Of a stretch of 64,000 nt of DNA, positions 25,841 through 34,341 are shown in pieces; the first letter of the stretch is position 1; each line of letters starts with the position of its first letter. This stretch comes from Bdellovibrionales bacterium GWA2_49_15 (GTDB lineage: Bacteria > Bdellovibrionota > Bacteriovoracia > Bacteriovoracales > Bacteriovoracaceae). The translations under genes and the position numbers were made by a program. Under the pieces are notes generated by a model that saw only the letters and a list, made by a program, of their open reading frames with translations, did no database searches and was not told where the DNA came from. The DNA lies in the NCBI GenBank assembly GCA_001769855.1, contig MEPP01000001.1, positions 102,982 through 166,981 on the forward strand. The letters run 5' to 3'.

Positions 25841-28442
25841 AACGGGTCTTTGACACAATCTCAAAAGTATTTTTACTGGGGCCGACGGCCAGAATATTAT
25901 CCAAGGCCACCTTCATATGCTTTTTCAGCTCCGGAGGCAGTCGGTGATAAAGGGAAAATCCCTTGGCAAGACCGCTGGCCATCTGAGGATTAATTTTATC
26001 AATCTGGGTGATGCGATCAGAGATAAACTGATAACCCTCACCATCGAGACGATGAAATTGGGCATGGTTTTGCCGGAAAGATCCATAGAGCACGCGAACA
26101 AAATTAGGAATCTTGTTGTCGAAGACAGGATCTTGCTCCAGCTTGCGCGCCATCTTCAAGGCGTCGGGAGCGGGGACTGAAACATGCGTGCCAATCCATT
26201 TTTGAATGGTGAGATTATCGTGCTTCCATTGCCCATAAAAGTCACCGCTCACCTGATTTCTCTCCTGCTCACTCCCCCACCATATCAAGGCCTGCAGGGC
26301 CGCAAACTGGTCGGTAAAATTCTTGGCCGTTTGGTATTGCTTGAAGGCCAGGGCAATTCCATCGGAGCCACTTTGAGCAAGATAGTGCAGGATTTTATTT
26401 TTAAGCGCACGCCGTCCCACAGACACCGGGTCAAGGGAATAGGCCACCTGATTTTTGAGATACAAATCCGTATAAAGCTCCTGCATCTCAGGACGTAATT
26501 GCCGGGCCAGCTCCCGATGGAGTTCGGTTGAGGCCTGATGGATGGGATGAATGAGGGCGGTTTTGCCCTCGAGATGCAGTACTCCCTCAGGGGGTAAAGT
26601 AAGGGCCTTGGCCTTCAGACTGTCATCGAGAGTGCTGTCGAGCAAAAGCTTCCGGTAGGCACTGAAGTAGGCCTGGGGAATTTTTTTGAGCAAAAGTTTT
26701 TTTTGCGCCAGATCCATGATGACTTTTGTTCCCATCACCTGGGAGGCCTCATAGCGATTAAAGGCATCGGTATCGTTGGCCATCAGAAAGGCCAGTTCAT
26801 CAAAGGCATAGGGGGCCTCAAGGATAACCGGGGCGGAGAAGGAACGATTGAGGGAAGGAATGGGTTTTTCTTTCACATTCTTAAACACAAAAGTTTCTTT
26901 TTTCTTTCGGACATGTAAGGTCTCCAGCTTGATCGGGATCTCGGCACCTTCACCACTCAGGAGGCCCACTCGCAAGGGAAAATGCAGCGGCAATTTTTTG
27001 GGTTGACCTTTGCTTGGCGCGCAGGATTGCTCCAAGGTCAACTCAAAAGTTGATCGCGCTTTTTTCCACTGCCAGCTGGCCTTAAGCTTGGGAGTCCCCG
27101 CCTGCTTGTACCAGCGCTTAAACTGGCTGAAGTCATAACCGCGATTGGCCACACTTAGAGCATGGAGAAAATCATCCGTCGTCACCGCCTGCCCGTCATA
27201 AAGTTTAAAGTATCGATCCATGCCCTTGCGAAAGCCACCGGCCCCGAGCATGGTATGGGTCATGCGAATGACTTCAGCGCCCTTTTCATAAACAGTAGGG
27301 GTATAAAAGTTATTAATCTCAATGTAACTTGCCGGCCGAATCGGATGGGCGTTGGGCCCCTGATCCTCGGGAAATTGAGCGGCACGCAGGCGCGCCACCT
27401 GGTGAATTCGATCCACCGCCCGCGCCCCTAAATCAGAGGTGAATTCTTGGTCGCGAAAAACCGTCAAACCTTCTTTTAAAGTGAGCTGAAACCAATCCCG
27501 GCAGGTGACACGGTTCCCGGTCCAGTTATGGAAATATTCATGCCCGATGACACCTTGGATGGAATGAAAATCATCATCCGTGGCACTTTTGGTATCGGCC
27601 AAAACGAAGGCGGAATTGAAAATATTCAAACCCTTGTTCTCCATGGCGCCCATATTAAAGGCACCCACCGCCACGATCATAAAAATGTCCAGATCATACT
27701 CAAGCCCGAAGGTATCCTCATCCCACTTCATCGATTCTTTCAAGGAATTCATGGCATGCTGACAACGCGACTCTACCCCTTTGTCACAGTAGATACGCAA
27801 AGCAATCTTTCGCCCAGACTTAGTGGTAAAATAATCCTGAATCATGCCCAGGTCACCGGCGACCAACGCATACAGGTAGCAAGGTTTTGGAAAAGGATCG
27901 TGCCACTCCACAAAATGCCGGCCACTGGGCAGCTCGCCTGACGCAATGGGATTGCCATTCGAGAGCAGGACCGGATAGGCGGCCTTGTCGGCAATAATTT
28001 TCGTTGTATATCGGGCCATGACATCAGGGCGATCTAGAAAGTAAGTGATACGACGAAAACCCTCAGGCTCATTTTGGGTACAATACAAATTGCGCGCCAG
28101 ATAGAGGCCGTCTAAGGCGCTATTGCCTTGCGGATTGATCATATTCTTGATGGTTAGTTCAAATTTTTTGGGTGGTCGATGGAGAGTGAAATGCTCCGGC
28201 CCGACTGAATACTCACTGGCGGGCAAGCTCTTCCCATCAAGACTCGCTTCCAGAAACTTCAGCTCCTCACCATTTAAAATTAATGGCACCTTCTTCTTGC
28301 CCGGACGGGTGCGAATTTTGAGCCTGGACTCAACCACGGTCTCCGTAGGATGTAAGTTAAACGTCAGAAAAACATCCGTAATCTCAAAAGCAGGTTCTCG
28401 GTAGTCTTTAAGAAAAATTGCCTTGGGTCCCGCAGTCTTCAT
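25830..28442 (-). CDS. pepN: Aminopeptidase N, M1 family
   Basis: An 870-residue zinc aminopeptidase, the same length as Escherichia coli PepN. Visible: the exopeptidase motif GAMEN at residues 265-269, the zinc motif HEYFH (H301, E302, H305) and the third ligand E324 in LTLKEGL, at nearly the same positions as in the E. coli enzyme. No signal peptide, so cytoplasmic. It removes N-terminal residues from peptides in late protein turnover. It stands alone, divergent from the PilZ gene. Confidence 0.96.
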   Translation of the reverse strand: MKTAGPKAIFLKDYREPAFEITDVFLTFNLHPTETVVESRLKIRTRPGKKKVPLILNGEELKFLEASLDGKSLPASEYSVGPEHFTLHRPPKKFELTIKNMINPQGNSALDGLYLARNLYCTQNEPEGFRRITYFLDRPDVMARYTTKIIADKAAYPVLLSNGNPIASGELPSGRHFVEWHDPFPKPCYLYALVAGDLGMIQDYFTTKSGRKIALRIYCDKGVESRCQHAMNSLKESMKWDEDTFGLEYDLDIFMIVAVGAFNMGAMENKGLNIFNSAFVLADTKSATDDDFHSIQGVIGHEYFHNWTGNRVTCRDWFQLTLKEGLTVFRDQEFTSDLGARAVDRIHQVARLRAAQFPEDQGPNAHPIRPASYIEINNFYTPTVYEKGAEVIRMTHTMLGAGGFRKGMDRYFKLYDGQAVTTDDFLHALSVANRGYDFSQFKRWYKQAGTPKLKASWQWKKARSTFELTLEQSCAPSKGQPKKLPLHFPLRVGLLSGEGAEIPIKLETLHVRKKKETFVFKNVKEKPIPSLNRSFSAPVILEAPYAFDELAFLMANDTDAFNRYEASQVMGTKVIMDLAQKKLLLKKIPQAYFSAYRKLLLDSTLDDSLKAKALTLPPEGVLHLEGKTALIHPIHQASTELHRELARQLRPEMQELYTDLYLKNQVAYSLDPVSVGRRALKNKILHYLAQSGSDGIALAFKQYQTAKNFTDQFAALQALIWWGSEQERNQVSGDFYGQWKHDNLTIQKWIGTHVSVPAPDALKMARKLEQDPVFDNKIPNFVRVLYGSFRQNHAQFHRLDGEGYQFISDRITQIDKINPQMASGLAKGFSLYHRLPPELKKHMKVALDNILAVGPSKNTFEIVSKTRSIS

Positions 28443-28561
28443 TTCTGATCCTTCTTTATTAATTTAGTCAAAACACAAGATGACGTTGACCGTATTTCGG
28501 GCCTGGCCTAAAATGATACAGGGCAGACACGAAAATTATCAAACAACCATGGCAAAATAGA

Positions 28562-29338
28562 ATGTCAAACAAGAGTAGTAAAGAGAGTAATCAAAAAGAG
28601 AGCAGTAAGGACCCGAATAAAAAGCATTATTTTACTACGGTTTCACTCGAGGAAGTACAACAGGTTTTCCCCAAAATGGCGCAGCAAAATTCCGAAATCC
28701 ATTTATGGAAAAAGGGCCATGAAGAGGAAGATATCGAGGTTTTTGAGGTTTTCAACTATCTCCCCTTGCGAAATAAACTTCTCATCCGAAAAAAAGGCAG
28801 TCTCCTCGTCAAACTCATCCCGACGACTCTCATCAGTGAAAATATTTTCTTTAAAATACCGTTTGAAAAATTCAACTACCTGTCCACCGGTATCTTGCTA
28901 AAAGATGATGAATCAAAAGAGTATGTTATCAACCTTTGCAATGAGGTGTTTAAAGGTCAGCAACGAACCAACTACCGCCTCGCCACTGGGCCGCATATCT
29001 CGGTGCAATTCAAGATGGACGAGACTGTCTTTGAAGCGCTGGACATTAGCGCCGGAGGAATTTCCACCATCATTCCCCTTGCGGAACAAAACCGTTTTAA
29101 GAAGGGCAGAATTATTGATGCCTGCATCCTGCGCTTTAATAAAAAAAATTACAACATCCCCAAGGCCCTCATCGCCGCGGTCTGGGAGCAAAAAGACCGA
29201 GATGGCAACCTTCTGCCTGAGCTCAAAATAGGAGTCCAGTTTCTGGATCTCGCCAAAGAAGTTGAAGAGGCCCTCGTCCAGCACGTCAACAGCGAAGCGC
29301 GAGGGGAAGAAATTAGAAAAAAATTTTTTATGAAGTAG
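28562..29338 (+). CDS. PilZ-domain c-di-GMP effector
   Basis: A 258-residue protein with a hydrophilic Ser-Lys-rich start, an N-terminal domain (about 22-125) and a C-terminal PilZ domain. The two c-di-GMP-binding motifs are intact: RTNYR (R135, R139) and DISAGG (161-166). The two-domain size recalls YcgR, a flagellar brake, but the N-terminal domain is not clearly YcgR. It is monocistronic, divergent from pepN. The output, such as motility or polysaccharide control, cannot be told. Confidence 0.85.
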   Translation: MSNKSSKESNQKESSKDPNKKHYFTTVSLEEVQQVFPKMAQQNSEIHLWKKGHEEEDIEVFEVFNYLPLRNKLLIRKKGSLLVKLIPTTLISENIFFKIPFEKFNYLSTGILLKDDESKEYVINLCNEVFKGQQRTNYRLATGPHISVQFKMDETVFEALDISAGGISTIIPLAEQNRFKKGRIIDACILRFNKKNYNIPKALIAAVWEQKDRDGNLLPELKIGVQFLDLAKEVEEALVQHVNSEARGEEIRKKFFMK

Positions 29339-29383
29339 CTCGCTAACTACCTAAAAACACTCTCCCCAAAATCACTTTTCAAA

Positions 29384-29412
29384 TTGACGAACTGGGCCCA
29401 GATGGGTATGCA
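29384..29412 (+). promoter_or_regulatory. Possible sigma-70-type promoter for the sphingolipid-type operon
   Basis: TTGACG is followed after 17 bases by TATGCA, in the 138-base gap before the serine-palmitoyltransferase-like gene. The first hexamer fits the consensus at five of six positions, the second only weakly. No known start site supports it. Confidence 0.3.
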
Positions 29413-29476
29413 TGGTGCATAAAAAATGCTGGTTTCCAGAACAAAATCCTTCAAGTTTGAACGCTAAAGAGGGCCC

Positions 29477-30679
29477 ATGAGCAATACTTACTCTTATTCG
29501 GACAATAAAATCCTGCAAAAGGCCAATATGCTTCGCCAGATGAAGCTCTACCCCTTTTTACGACCCATAGAGGCCACTGAAGGGGCCACCGTGACGGTTG
29601 GTGGGAAACGTCAGGTCATGATCGGCTCTAACAACTATCTCGGACTCACCCACCATCCCGAAGTTATCGAGGCAACTATTAAGGCCGTCATGCAATACGG
29701 CACCGGCTGCACAGGCTCGCGCTTTTTAAATGGCAATCTTTCCATTCATGAGGAGCTTGAGGAAAAGTTGGCCCGTTATATCGGCCATGAGGCCGCCATT
29801 TTGTTCTCCACCGGGATGCAATCCAACTTAGGTGCTCTGCCGGCCCTTTCCGGCCCAAAAGACTGTCTTATTTTTGATAACGAAAACCATGCCTCCCTGG
29901 TGGATGCCACCAGACTCGCCATGGGAGCGACTTTTAAATACAAACATAATGACATGGAAGGCCTGGAGGAGCAGCTTCAGCAGTCCTCTGGTCGCTTTAA
30001 AAATATAACCATAGTGGCCGATGGTGTGTTCTCCATGACCGGCAACATCGTCAACCTGCCCGAGATGACGAAGCTGGCACGAAAGTATAGCGCCGCTATT
30101 TATATTGACGACGCCCACGGCCTTGGAGTGCTGGGCCACCAAGGACGAGGAACCTTGAACCATTTTGAGCTGACCGATCAGGTCGACTTCAACATGGGAA
30201 CCTTCTCGAAATCCTTCGCCAGTATTGGAGGATTTGTCTCCGGCCCCAAGGACGTCATGGACTACGTTCGCCATGCCGCCCGTTCCTTTATGTTTTCGGC
30301 TTCGATGCCGCCTTCGGCCGTCGCCACCGTTCTCAAATGTTTGGAGGTCGTTCAGCGAGACACTGATATTCATGCCAGTCTCTGGAGCAATGTGAAATTC
30401 ATGCAACAGGGCTTCAAAGATTTAGGTTTCTACACCTATAACTCGCAGACCCCCATCATTCCTATTTTCATTGGCGATGATATTAAGGCCATGCAGGTGA
30501 CCGCCTTCCTGCAGGATAATGGCATTTTCTGTACCCCCGTGATTCCACCAGCAGTCCCCAAGGGTGAGGCCCTGATTCGAACCAGCTACATGCCCATTCA
30601 TACGAAAGAGGATCTCACCTACGTCCTGGAGATCTTTGGTCGCGCCAAAAAAACTTTTCAAATACCAACCAAACAATAG
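29477..30679 (+). CDS. spt: Alpha-oxoamine synthase, probable serine palmitoyltransferase
   Basis: A 400-residue PLP enzyme of the fold-type I alpha-oxoamine synthase family. PLP residues: K245 in GTFSKSFASIGG, D211 and H214 in IYIDDAHG, and H138 in NENHASL. The segment GSNNYLGLT and GTGCTGSRFLNG matches Bacteroides-type serine palmitoyltransferase, which condenses serine with an acyl thioester, the first step of sphingolipid synthesis. BioF and 2-amino-3-ketobutyrate ligase share the fold, but no biotin or threonine genes are near. The following acyltransferase, and the nearby fatty-acid hydroxylase and PAP2 phosphatase, favour a sphingolipid role. Likely co-transcribed with the next gene (six bases apart). 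Confidence 0.75.
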   Translation: MSNTYSYSDNKILQKANMLRQMKLYPFLRPIEATEGATVTVGGKRQVMIGSNNYLGLTHHPEVIEATIKAVMQYGTGCTGSRFLNGNLSIHEELEEKLARYIGHEAAILFSTGMQSNLGALPALSGPKDCLIFDNENHASLVDATRLAMGATFKYKHNDMEGLEEQLQQSSGRFKNITIVADGVFSMTGNIVNLPEMTKLARKYSAAIYIDDAHGLGVLGHQGRGTLNHFELTDQVDFNMGTFSKSFASIGGFVSGPKDVMDYVRHAARSFMFSASMPPSAVATVLKCLEVVQRDTDIHASLWSNVKFMQQGFKDLGFYTYNSQTPIIPIFIGDDIKAMQVTAFLQDNGIFCTPVIPPAVPKGEALIRTSYMPIHTKEDLTYVLEIFGRAKKTFQIPTKQ

Positions 30680-30685
30680 GAACCT

Positions 30686-31864
30686 ATGGAAACACAATCA
30701 AGCTCCTGCTGTGCCAAAGGCCAATGTCAGTCAACTCAAACGTCTTCGGTGCAAATCAGAGAGGTGGATGGCAAGAAGGCCATTGCCGCCTTTGTTGATT
30801 TGCCCTGGGCCCTTTATAAAAATGACACCAACTGGGTTCCGCCACTAAAAATGGCGGTGAAAGATCTCCTGGCCCCCAAACACCCCGTCTACGAAACCTG
30901 TGACGTGAAATTATTCCTGGCCTATAAAAACGGTCAATGCTGTGGAAGAATTATGGGCGTGGTCAATCATCACCATAATCAATTTCACAATGAGAAAGCG
31001 GCCCAGTTTGGGTTTTTTGAAGCCGTCAACGATAGCGAAGTCGCCAATGCCCTCTTAAAGAAGGTGGAAGATTGGTCCCTGGCCCAAGGGATGGAAATGG
31101 TGCGCGGCCCTTTCAGTCCTTCAAGTAATTACGAATGCGGGCTTTTGGTGGAAGGATTCCATGATGCCCCCCAGATCATGATGACCTATAACCCCCCCTA
31201 CTTTCAAAATTTGATTGAGGGTGCTGATTATCAAAAATCCATGGACCTCCTGGCCTATCAGTTCGATATGTCTTTTGTAATGCCCGAAAAAATCTCAAAA
31301 ATTTCTAAAAAAGTTGAAGCGTCGGCCAACATCACCTATCGAACCATCAATATGAAAAATTGGGCGAGCGAAGTGGCGCTCATGCGTGAAATTTACAACA
31401 CCGCCTGGGAAAAGAACTGGGGCTTTATTCCCATGACCGAAGATGAATTCGCCCATACCGCCAAAGATCTTAAAACCGTGATTGATCCCAACTTGGTTCT
31501 CTTCGTTTATGTGAAAAATGAGCCGGCAGGATTTATCGTAGGCCTTCCCGATTACAACCAGATTTTCAAAACCATTCCCAATGGCAAGCTCTTCCCCACA
31601 GGACTTTTTAAACTCCTGACCGGGAAAAAGAAAATTACTCGTTTCCGCGTCCTCACCATGGGGGTCAAGGAGAAATTCAGAAATCTTGGTTTGGCGTCAC
31701 TCATGTACGTCAAGGCCTATGAGAATGCCCGGAAGACCTATCGTGAGTGCGAGATGAGCTGGATTTTAGAGAGCAACTTTAATATGAATCGCCCGCTCCA
31801 GCTGATGGGGGCAACTCCGTACAAGCGCTATCGCATTTTTGAAAAGGTCTTGCGCGTTCATTAG
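30686..31864 (+). CDS. GNAT-fold acyltransferase, candidate ceramide synthase
   Basis: A 392-residue protein with a Cys- and Ser-rich N-terminus (SSSCCAKGQC). The middle part, YKNDTNWVPPLK and RIMGVVNHHHNQ, and the C-terminal RVLTMGVKEKFRNLGLASLMYVKA with its acyl-CoA-binding-like turn, belong to large GNAT-type N-acyltransferases similar to YghO. Bacterial ceramide synthase of Caulobacter is also a GNAT-fold protein, so N-acylation of the sphinganine made by the upstream enzyme is a reasonable hypothesis. Ribosome site AGGAACC. It ends 34 bases before the convergent PAP2 gene. Confidence 0.65.
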   Translation: METQSSSCCAKGQCQSTQTSSVQIREVDGKKAIAAFVDLPWALYKNDTNWVPPLKMAVKDLLAPKHPVYETCDVKLFLAYKNGQCCGRIMGVVNHHHNQFHNEKAAQFGFFEAVNDSEVANALLKKVEDWSLAQGMEMVRGPFSPSSNYECGLLVEGFHDAPQIMMTYNPPYFQNLIEGADYQKSMDLLAYQFDMSFVMPEKISKISKKVEASANITYRTINMKNWASEVALMREIYNTAWEKNWGFIPMTEDEFAHTAKDLKTVIDPNLVLFVYVKNEPAGFIVGLPDYNQIFKTIPNGKLFPTGLFKLLTGKKKITRFRVLTMGVKEKFRNLGLASLMYVKAYENARKTYRECEMSWILESNFNMNRPLQLMGATPYKRYRIFEKVLRVH

Positions 31865-31897
31865 TGAGCTACGGCGCCCGTAGCAGATCCATTTTTT

Positions 31898-32722
31898 TTA
31901 GTATGACAGCGACACCCAGGGGCCCATGGCCTCATGGCCTCTTTTCTCATAATGCATGAGTGACACCTTAAGGTCATGCTGTGCCCACCACTTGTAGAAG
32001 GGATGATGGTCGCGGTAATTCGAGGCGGCGCGGACTCCCTCTGAGGCAAAGCCCGCCAGGAAAAAGCCGCCGACCACATCAGAAAGATAATGTTTTCCAT
32101 CCTGGACTCGATGGACGGCCGACATGACCGTGAAGGCCAGGGGTGCCACACTCCATAGCGGCCCATAAAACTGCAAAGTTTTAAAGAAAAGCGCGGCATA
32201 TGGGATGACATGTCCGGAGGGAAAGCTGGAGGTGTCTCGAAAGTCGGTTTCCCAGTTTGATAAATTGGCCTCATTGGGACGACGATGGATAGGCACATAA
32301 CTCAAGGCCCCGCTTTCCAATAAGGCGATGTAGACGGTGGCGGCATATTCTTTGCTGAACTGAACCAATTTTTCATCCTGCAGGTATGTTCCCGTGTACC
32401 AAACCCCCATATGAAAAAAGGGCATATTCATGATAATGCCGAAATTGCCGATCGTCGCCAGATGCCAGGCCACGTCCCCGCGCATGTAATGATGACTGAT
32501 CCGTTTATCTTCACGGAAAGAATACCAAAGGGAAGGTGTCGCCATCCCCGCCCAGCACAAGTTAGCTTGCTGCGTAAACTGCAGCCCCGCACCGGCATAC
32601 ATGTATCGACCGGTATCCTTCACCGCCCCCCATAGGGAACTTTCGATGGAGACACTTTCCTCGGTGGCCCAACATCTTGCGGATGCGATAAGAAAAAATG
32701 ACAAGAAAACGAATTTTTTCAT
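31898..32722 (-). CDS. PAP2-family lipid phosphatase with signal peptide
   Basis: A 274-residue exported protein (signal MKKFVFLSFFLIASARCWA). The three PAP2 motifs are present: HRRPNEA (RP-type first motif), SSFPSGH (second) and HRVQDGKHYLSDVVGG (third), with catalytic histidines in the latter two. PAP2 enzymes remove phosphate from lipids such as phosphatidate, undecaprenyl diphosphate or sphingoid phosphate; here the active site would face the periplasm. It is translated right after the hydroxylase gene (two bases between), and the neighbouring locus suggests a sphingolipid or other lipid substrate. Confidence 0.85.
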   Translation of the reverse strand: MKKFVFLSFFLIASARCWATEESVSIESSLWGAVKDTGRYMYAGAGLQFTQQANLCWAGMATPSLWYSFREDKRISHHYMRGDVAWHLATIGNFGIIMNMPFFHMGVWYTGTYLQDEKLVQFSKEYAATVYIALLESGALSYVPIHRRPNEANLSNWETDFRDTSSFPSGHVIPYAALFFKTLQFYGPLWSVAPLAFTVMSAVHRVQDGKHYLSDVVGGFFLAGFASEGVRAASNYRDHHPFYKWWAQHDLKVSLMHYEKRGHEAMGPWVSLSY

Positions 32723-32724
32723 TC

Positions 32725-33321
32725 TTAATCAACAGTTTTAAGGATGTAATCCCACAAAGGCGAGCTAACGCCATACTTACATGGCCGATGATTATAGTGA
32801 TGCTTGAGGTGATAAGCACGCAAAAAACGTCCCGCCGGACTCGTCATGGGAAAGTGGTGAGTGGCATAATGAATATAATCGTAAGCAAGATATCCGATCA
32901 AAAAGAAAGCCATAAAAAGCGACAAAAATTTCGGCGCAATCACCAGCTTGAATCCTAAATAAAGCACCCCGACAATAAGGAGAGCGGGCACAGGGGGCAT
33001 TACTAAACGTCGACCATCCTGGGGATCGTCATGATGAAGGCCATGGAAGAGATAAACGAGTCTCTTGCCGAAAGAACTTGCCGCCTCATAATGAAAGACA
33101 AAACGATGAAGCCCATATTCGGTCAAGGTCCAAACCAGCAAACCTATCAAGGCCCAGAGGAAATAAGTACTCAAGGAGTGATGGTGGATTTGATGACTCT
33201 GGTAAAACAGGGCCAGAATAATCGGACTCCAAAGTATCGCCGGGATAGCCGGATGAATATGGGTCATGGCCTCTAAGACAGGATTTTTAAACAGGCGTAT
33301 AGAAACATGCTCTTTACTCAT
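32725..33321 (-). CDS. Fatty acid hydroxylase superfamily (sterol desaturase-like), probable 2-hydroxylase
   Basis: A 198-residue integral membrane di-iron enzyme. The histidine boxes are complete: HRFVFH, HGLHHD, HYATHH and HLKHHYNH, set between four membrane segments. Size and box spacing match short fatty-acid 2-hydroxylases of the FA2H/Scs7 type, which hydroxylate the acyl chain of ceramide. It is the first gene of a two-gene unit with the PAP2 phosphatase and lies next to the serine-palmitoyltransferase-like operon. AGGA precedes the ATG. Carotenoid hydroxylase is an alternative for such proteins, but no carotenoid genes are near. Confidence 0.85.
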   Translation of the reverse strand: MSKEHVSIRLFKNPVLEAMTHIHPAIPAILWSPIILALFYQSHQIHHHSLSTYFLWALIGLLVWTLTEYGLHRFVFHYEAASSFGKRLVYLFHGLHHDDPQDGRRLVMPPVPALLIVGVLYLGFKLVIAPKFLSLFMAFFLIGYLAYDYIHYATHHFPMTSPAGRFLRAYHLKHHYNHRPCKYGVSSPLWDYILKTVD

Positions 33322-33388
33322 AACGGGTCCTTTTAAATCGAAGCGAAAAGATAATGGATGCGAGCATTTTTGTAAACCTCGACAGGAC

Positions 33389-33413
33389 TTAATTGGCCGT
33401 TATGGCCAATTAA
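33389..33413. promoter_or_regulatory. Perfect inverted repeat in the divergent promoter region
   Basis: TTAATTGGCC and GGCCAATTAA form perfect 10-base arms around a 5-base spacer (GTTAT). They sit in the 96-base gap between the fatty-acid hydroxylase gene (minus) and the START-like gene (plus), within five bases of the latter's first possible ATG. Candidate operator or 5' hairpin; the binding protein is unknown. Confidence 0.5.
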
Positions 33414-33417
33414 TGGC

Positions 33418-34122
33418 ATGATGAGGCCAATGCAATTTTCAACCCTAATACTCATCTCAATCATACTCCTTCCGATCTCCTCACTGGCCTTGGCGACGAA
33501 TCGTGAATTTAAAGTAACCGTGGTCGAGATCAAAGATGAGGTCTGGCCAAAGTTGATTATCGAAGGCCCGATCAGTGCTGATCCTCTGACGGCAGTGGCC
33601 CTCTATTATGATCTCGATAACCAGCACAGCTACATCCCGGATCTTCCGGTCTCGCTGCCGATCAAACATCTTTCGCCGACGGAGGTGCATACCTACTACG
33701 AGAGACAGTTGCCATGGCCGTTTGATAAGGGAATTTACGTCAATGGAACAATATTGGAAAAGGTCTCCCATGGGCATCGGGTGACCTGGTACCAGGTCTT
33801 CAATCCGGACTCCCATGATGCCAAGGGCAGCGCCACCTTCGTGACTCACCCGGAAGGAACCTGGATGACTTACGAAACCTTTGTGCGGCCAAAAAGTTTG
33901 TTTGCAGGAATGATTAAGAAAATTTTTCAAAAGGAAACGGTGGCGGCCTTGTATGCCATGAGAGAGCACGTGGAATCAGTTTCCAAACATTCTCCCACTT
34001 TGGCCGAGAAATATCGCCAGTACATTTTACAGGCCTATCAAGGGATGGCACCTTTCGAACCCAGCATTAAAGAAAACGCCACAAAAATCGAACGAATCCA
34101 AAAAATAATTTTTGGCCACTAA
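33418..34122 (+). CDS. Exported START/SRPBCC-fold protein
   Basis: Up to 234 residues with a signal peptide (MQFSTLILISIILLPISSLALA). The mature part, with DPLTAVALYYDLDNQHSYIPDLP, HTYYERQLPWPFDKG and VTWYQVFNPDS, has the strand-and-helix pattern of a START-like lipid-binding cavity. Being exported, it could bind or carry a lipid in the periplasm. Starts at 33418, 33421 or 33430 are all possible; a GAGG lies only three bases before the last. It is divergent from the fatty-acid hydroxylase gene, which hints at a lipid-related function. Confidence 0.6.
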   Translation: MMRPMQFSTLILISIILLPISSLALATNREFKVTVVEIKDEVWPKLIIEGPISADPLTAVALYYDLDNQHSYIPDLPVSLPIKHLSPTEVHTYYERQLPWPFDKGIYVNGTILEKVSHGHRVTWYQVFNPDSHDAKGSATFVTHPEGTWMTYETFVRPKSLFAGMIKKIFQKETVAALYAMREHVESVSKHSPTLAEKYRQYILQAYQGMAPFEPSIKENATKIERIQKIIFGH

Positions 34123-34254
34123 ACAATAAACCTTCGCACCTTCTGAGCTGCTCAGTTTGGTATCTATTAGGTTTCGGACACTTGCACAAATCTGTAGAAT
34201 TGTTTTTCGCACTGTGAACAAATGTTAGAAAAAAGACTTTTAATTTTTCAAATA

Positions 34255-34341
34255 CATTCTTAGAATGAAAGTAAGTGAGACATCACACAATGTGATCGAC
34301 GTTAAAAAATGGATTTTGCAACGTCGATTCTTCACTTTCCC
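34255..34341 (-). other. Structured intergenic element directly after nuoN
   Basis: Several inverted repeats are packed into the first ~87 bases beyond the nuoN stop. ATCGACGTT (34295-34303) pairs with AACGTCGAT (34320-34328). ATCACA (34282-34287) pairs with TGTGAT (34291-34296). CATTCT/AGAATG flank one base at 34255-34267. GAAAGT or AAGTGA (34267-34278) can pair with TCACTTTC (34332-34339), closing an outer stem. It could end the nuo transcript, stabilise its 3' end, or be a small RNA. No long T-run follows, so it is not a typical intrinsic terminator. The rest of the 34123-34341 gap shows nothing else I can name. Confidence 0.45.

Noticed and set aside
27528..27941. 137-codon frame antisense to pepN
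   Set aside because: It lies fully inside pepN over the catalytic zinc region, where strong coding constraint keeps the opposite frame open.
29828..30406. 192-codon frame antisense to the serine-palmitoyltransferase-like gene
   Set aside because: It is a shadow of the coding frame, which has all catalytic residues; the antisense product is a low-complexity Gly/His mix without motifs.
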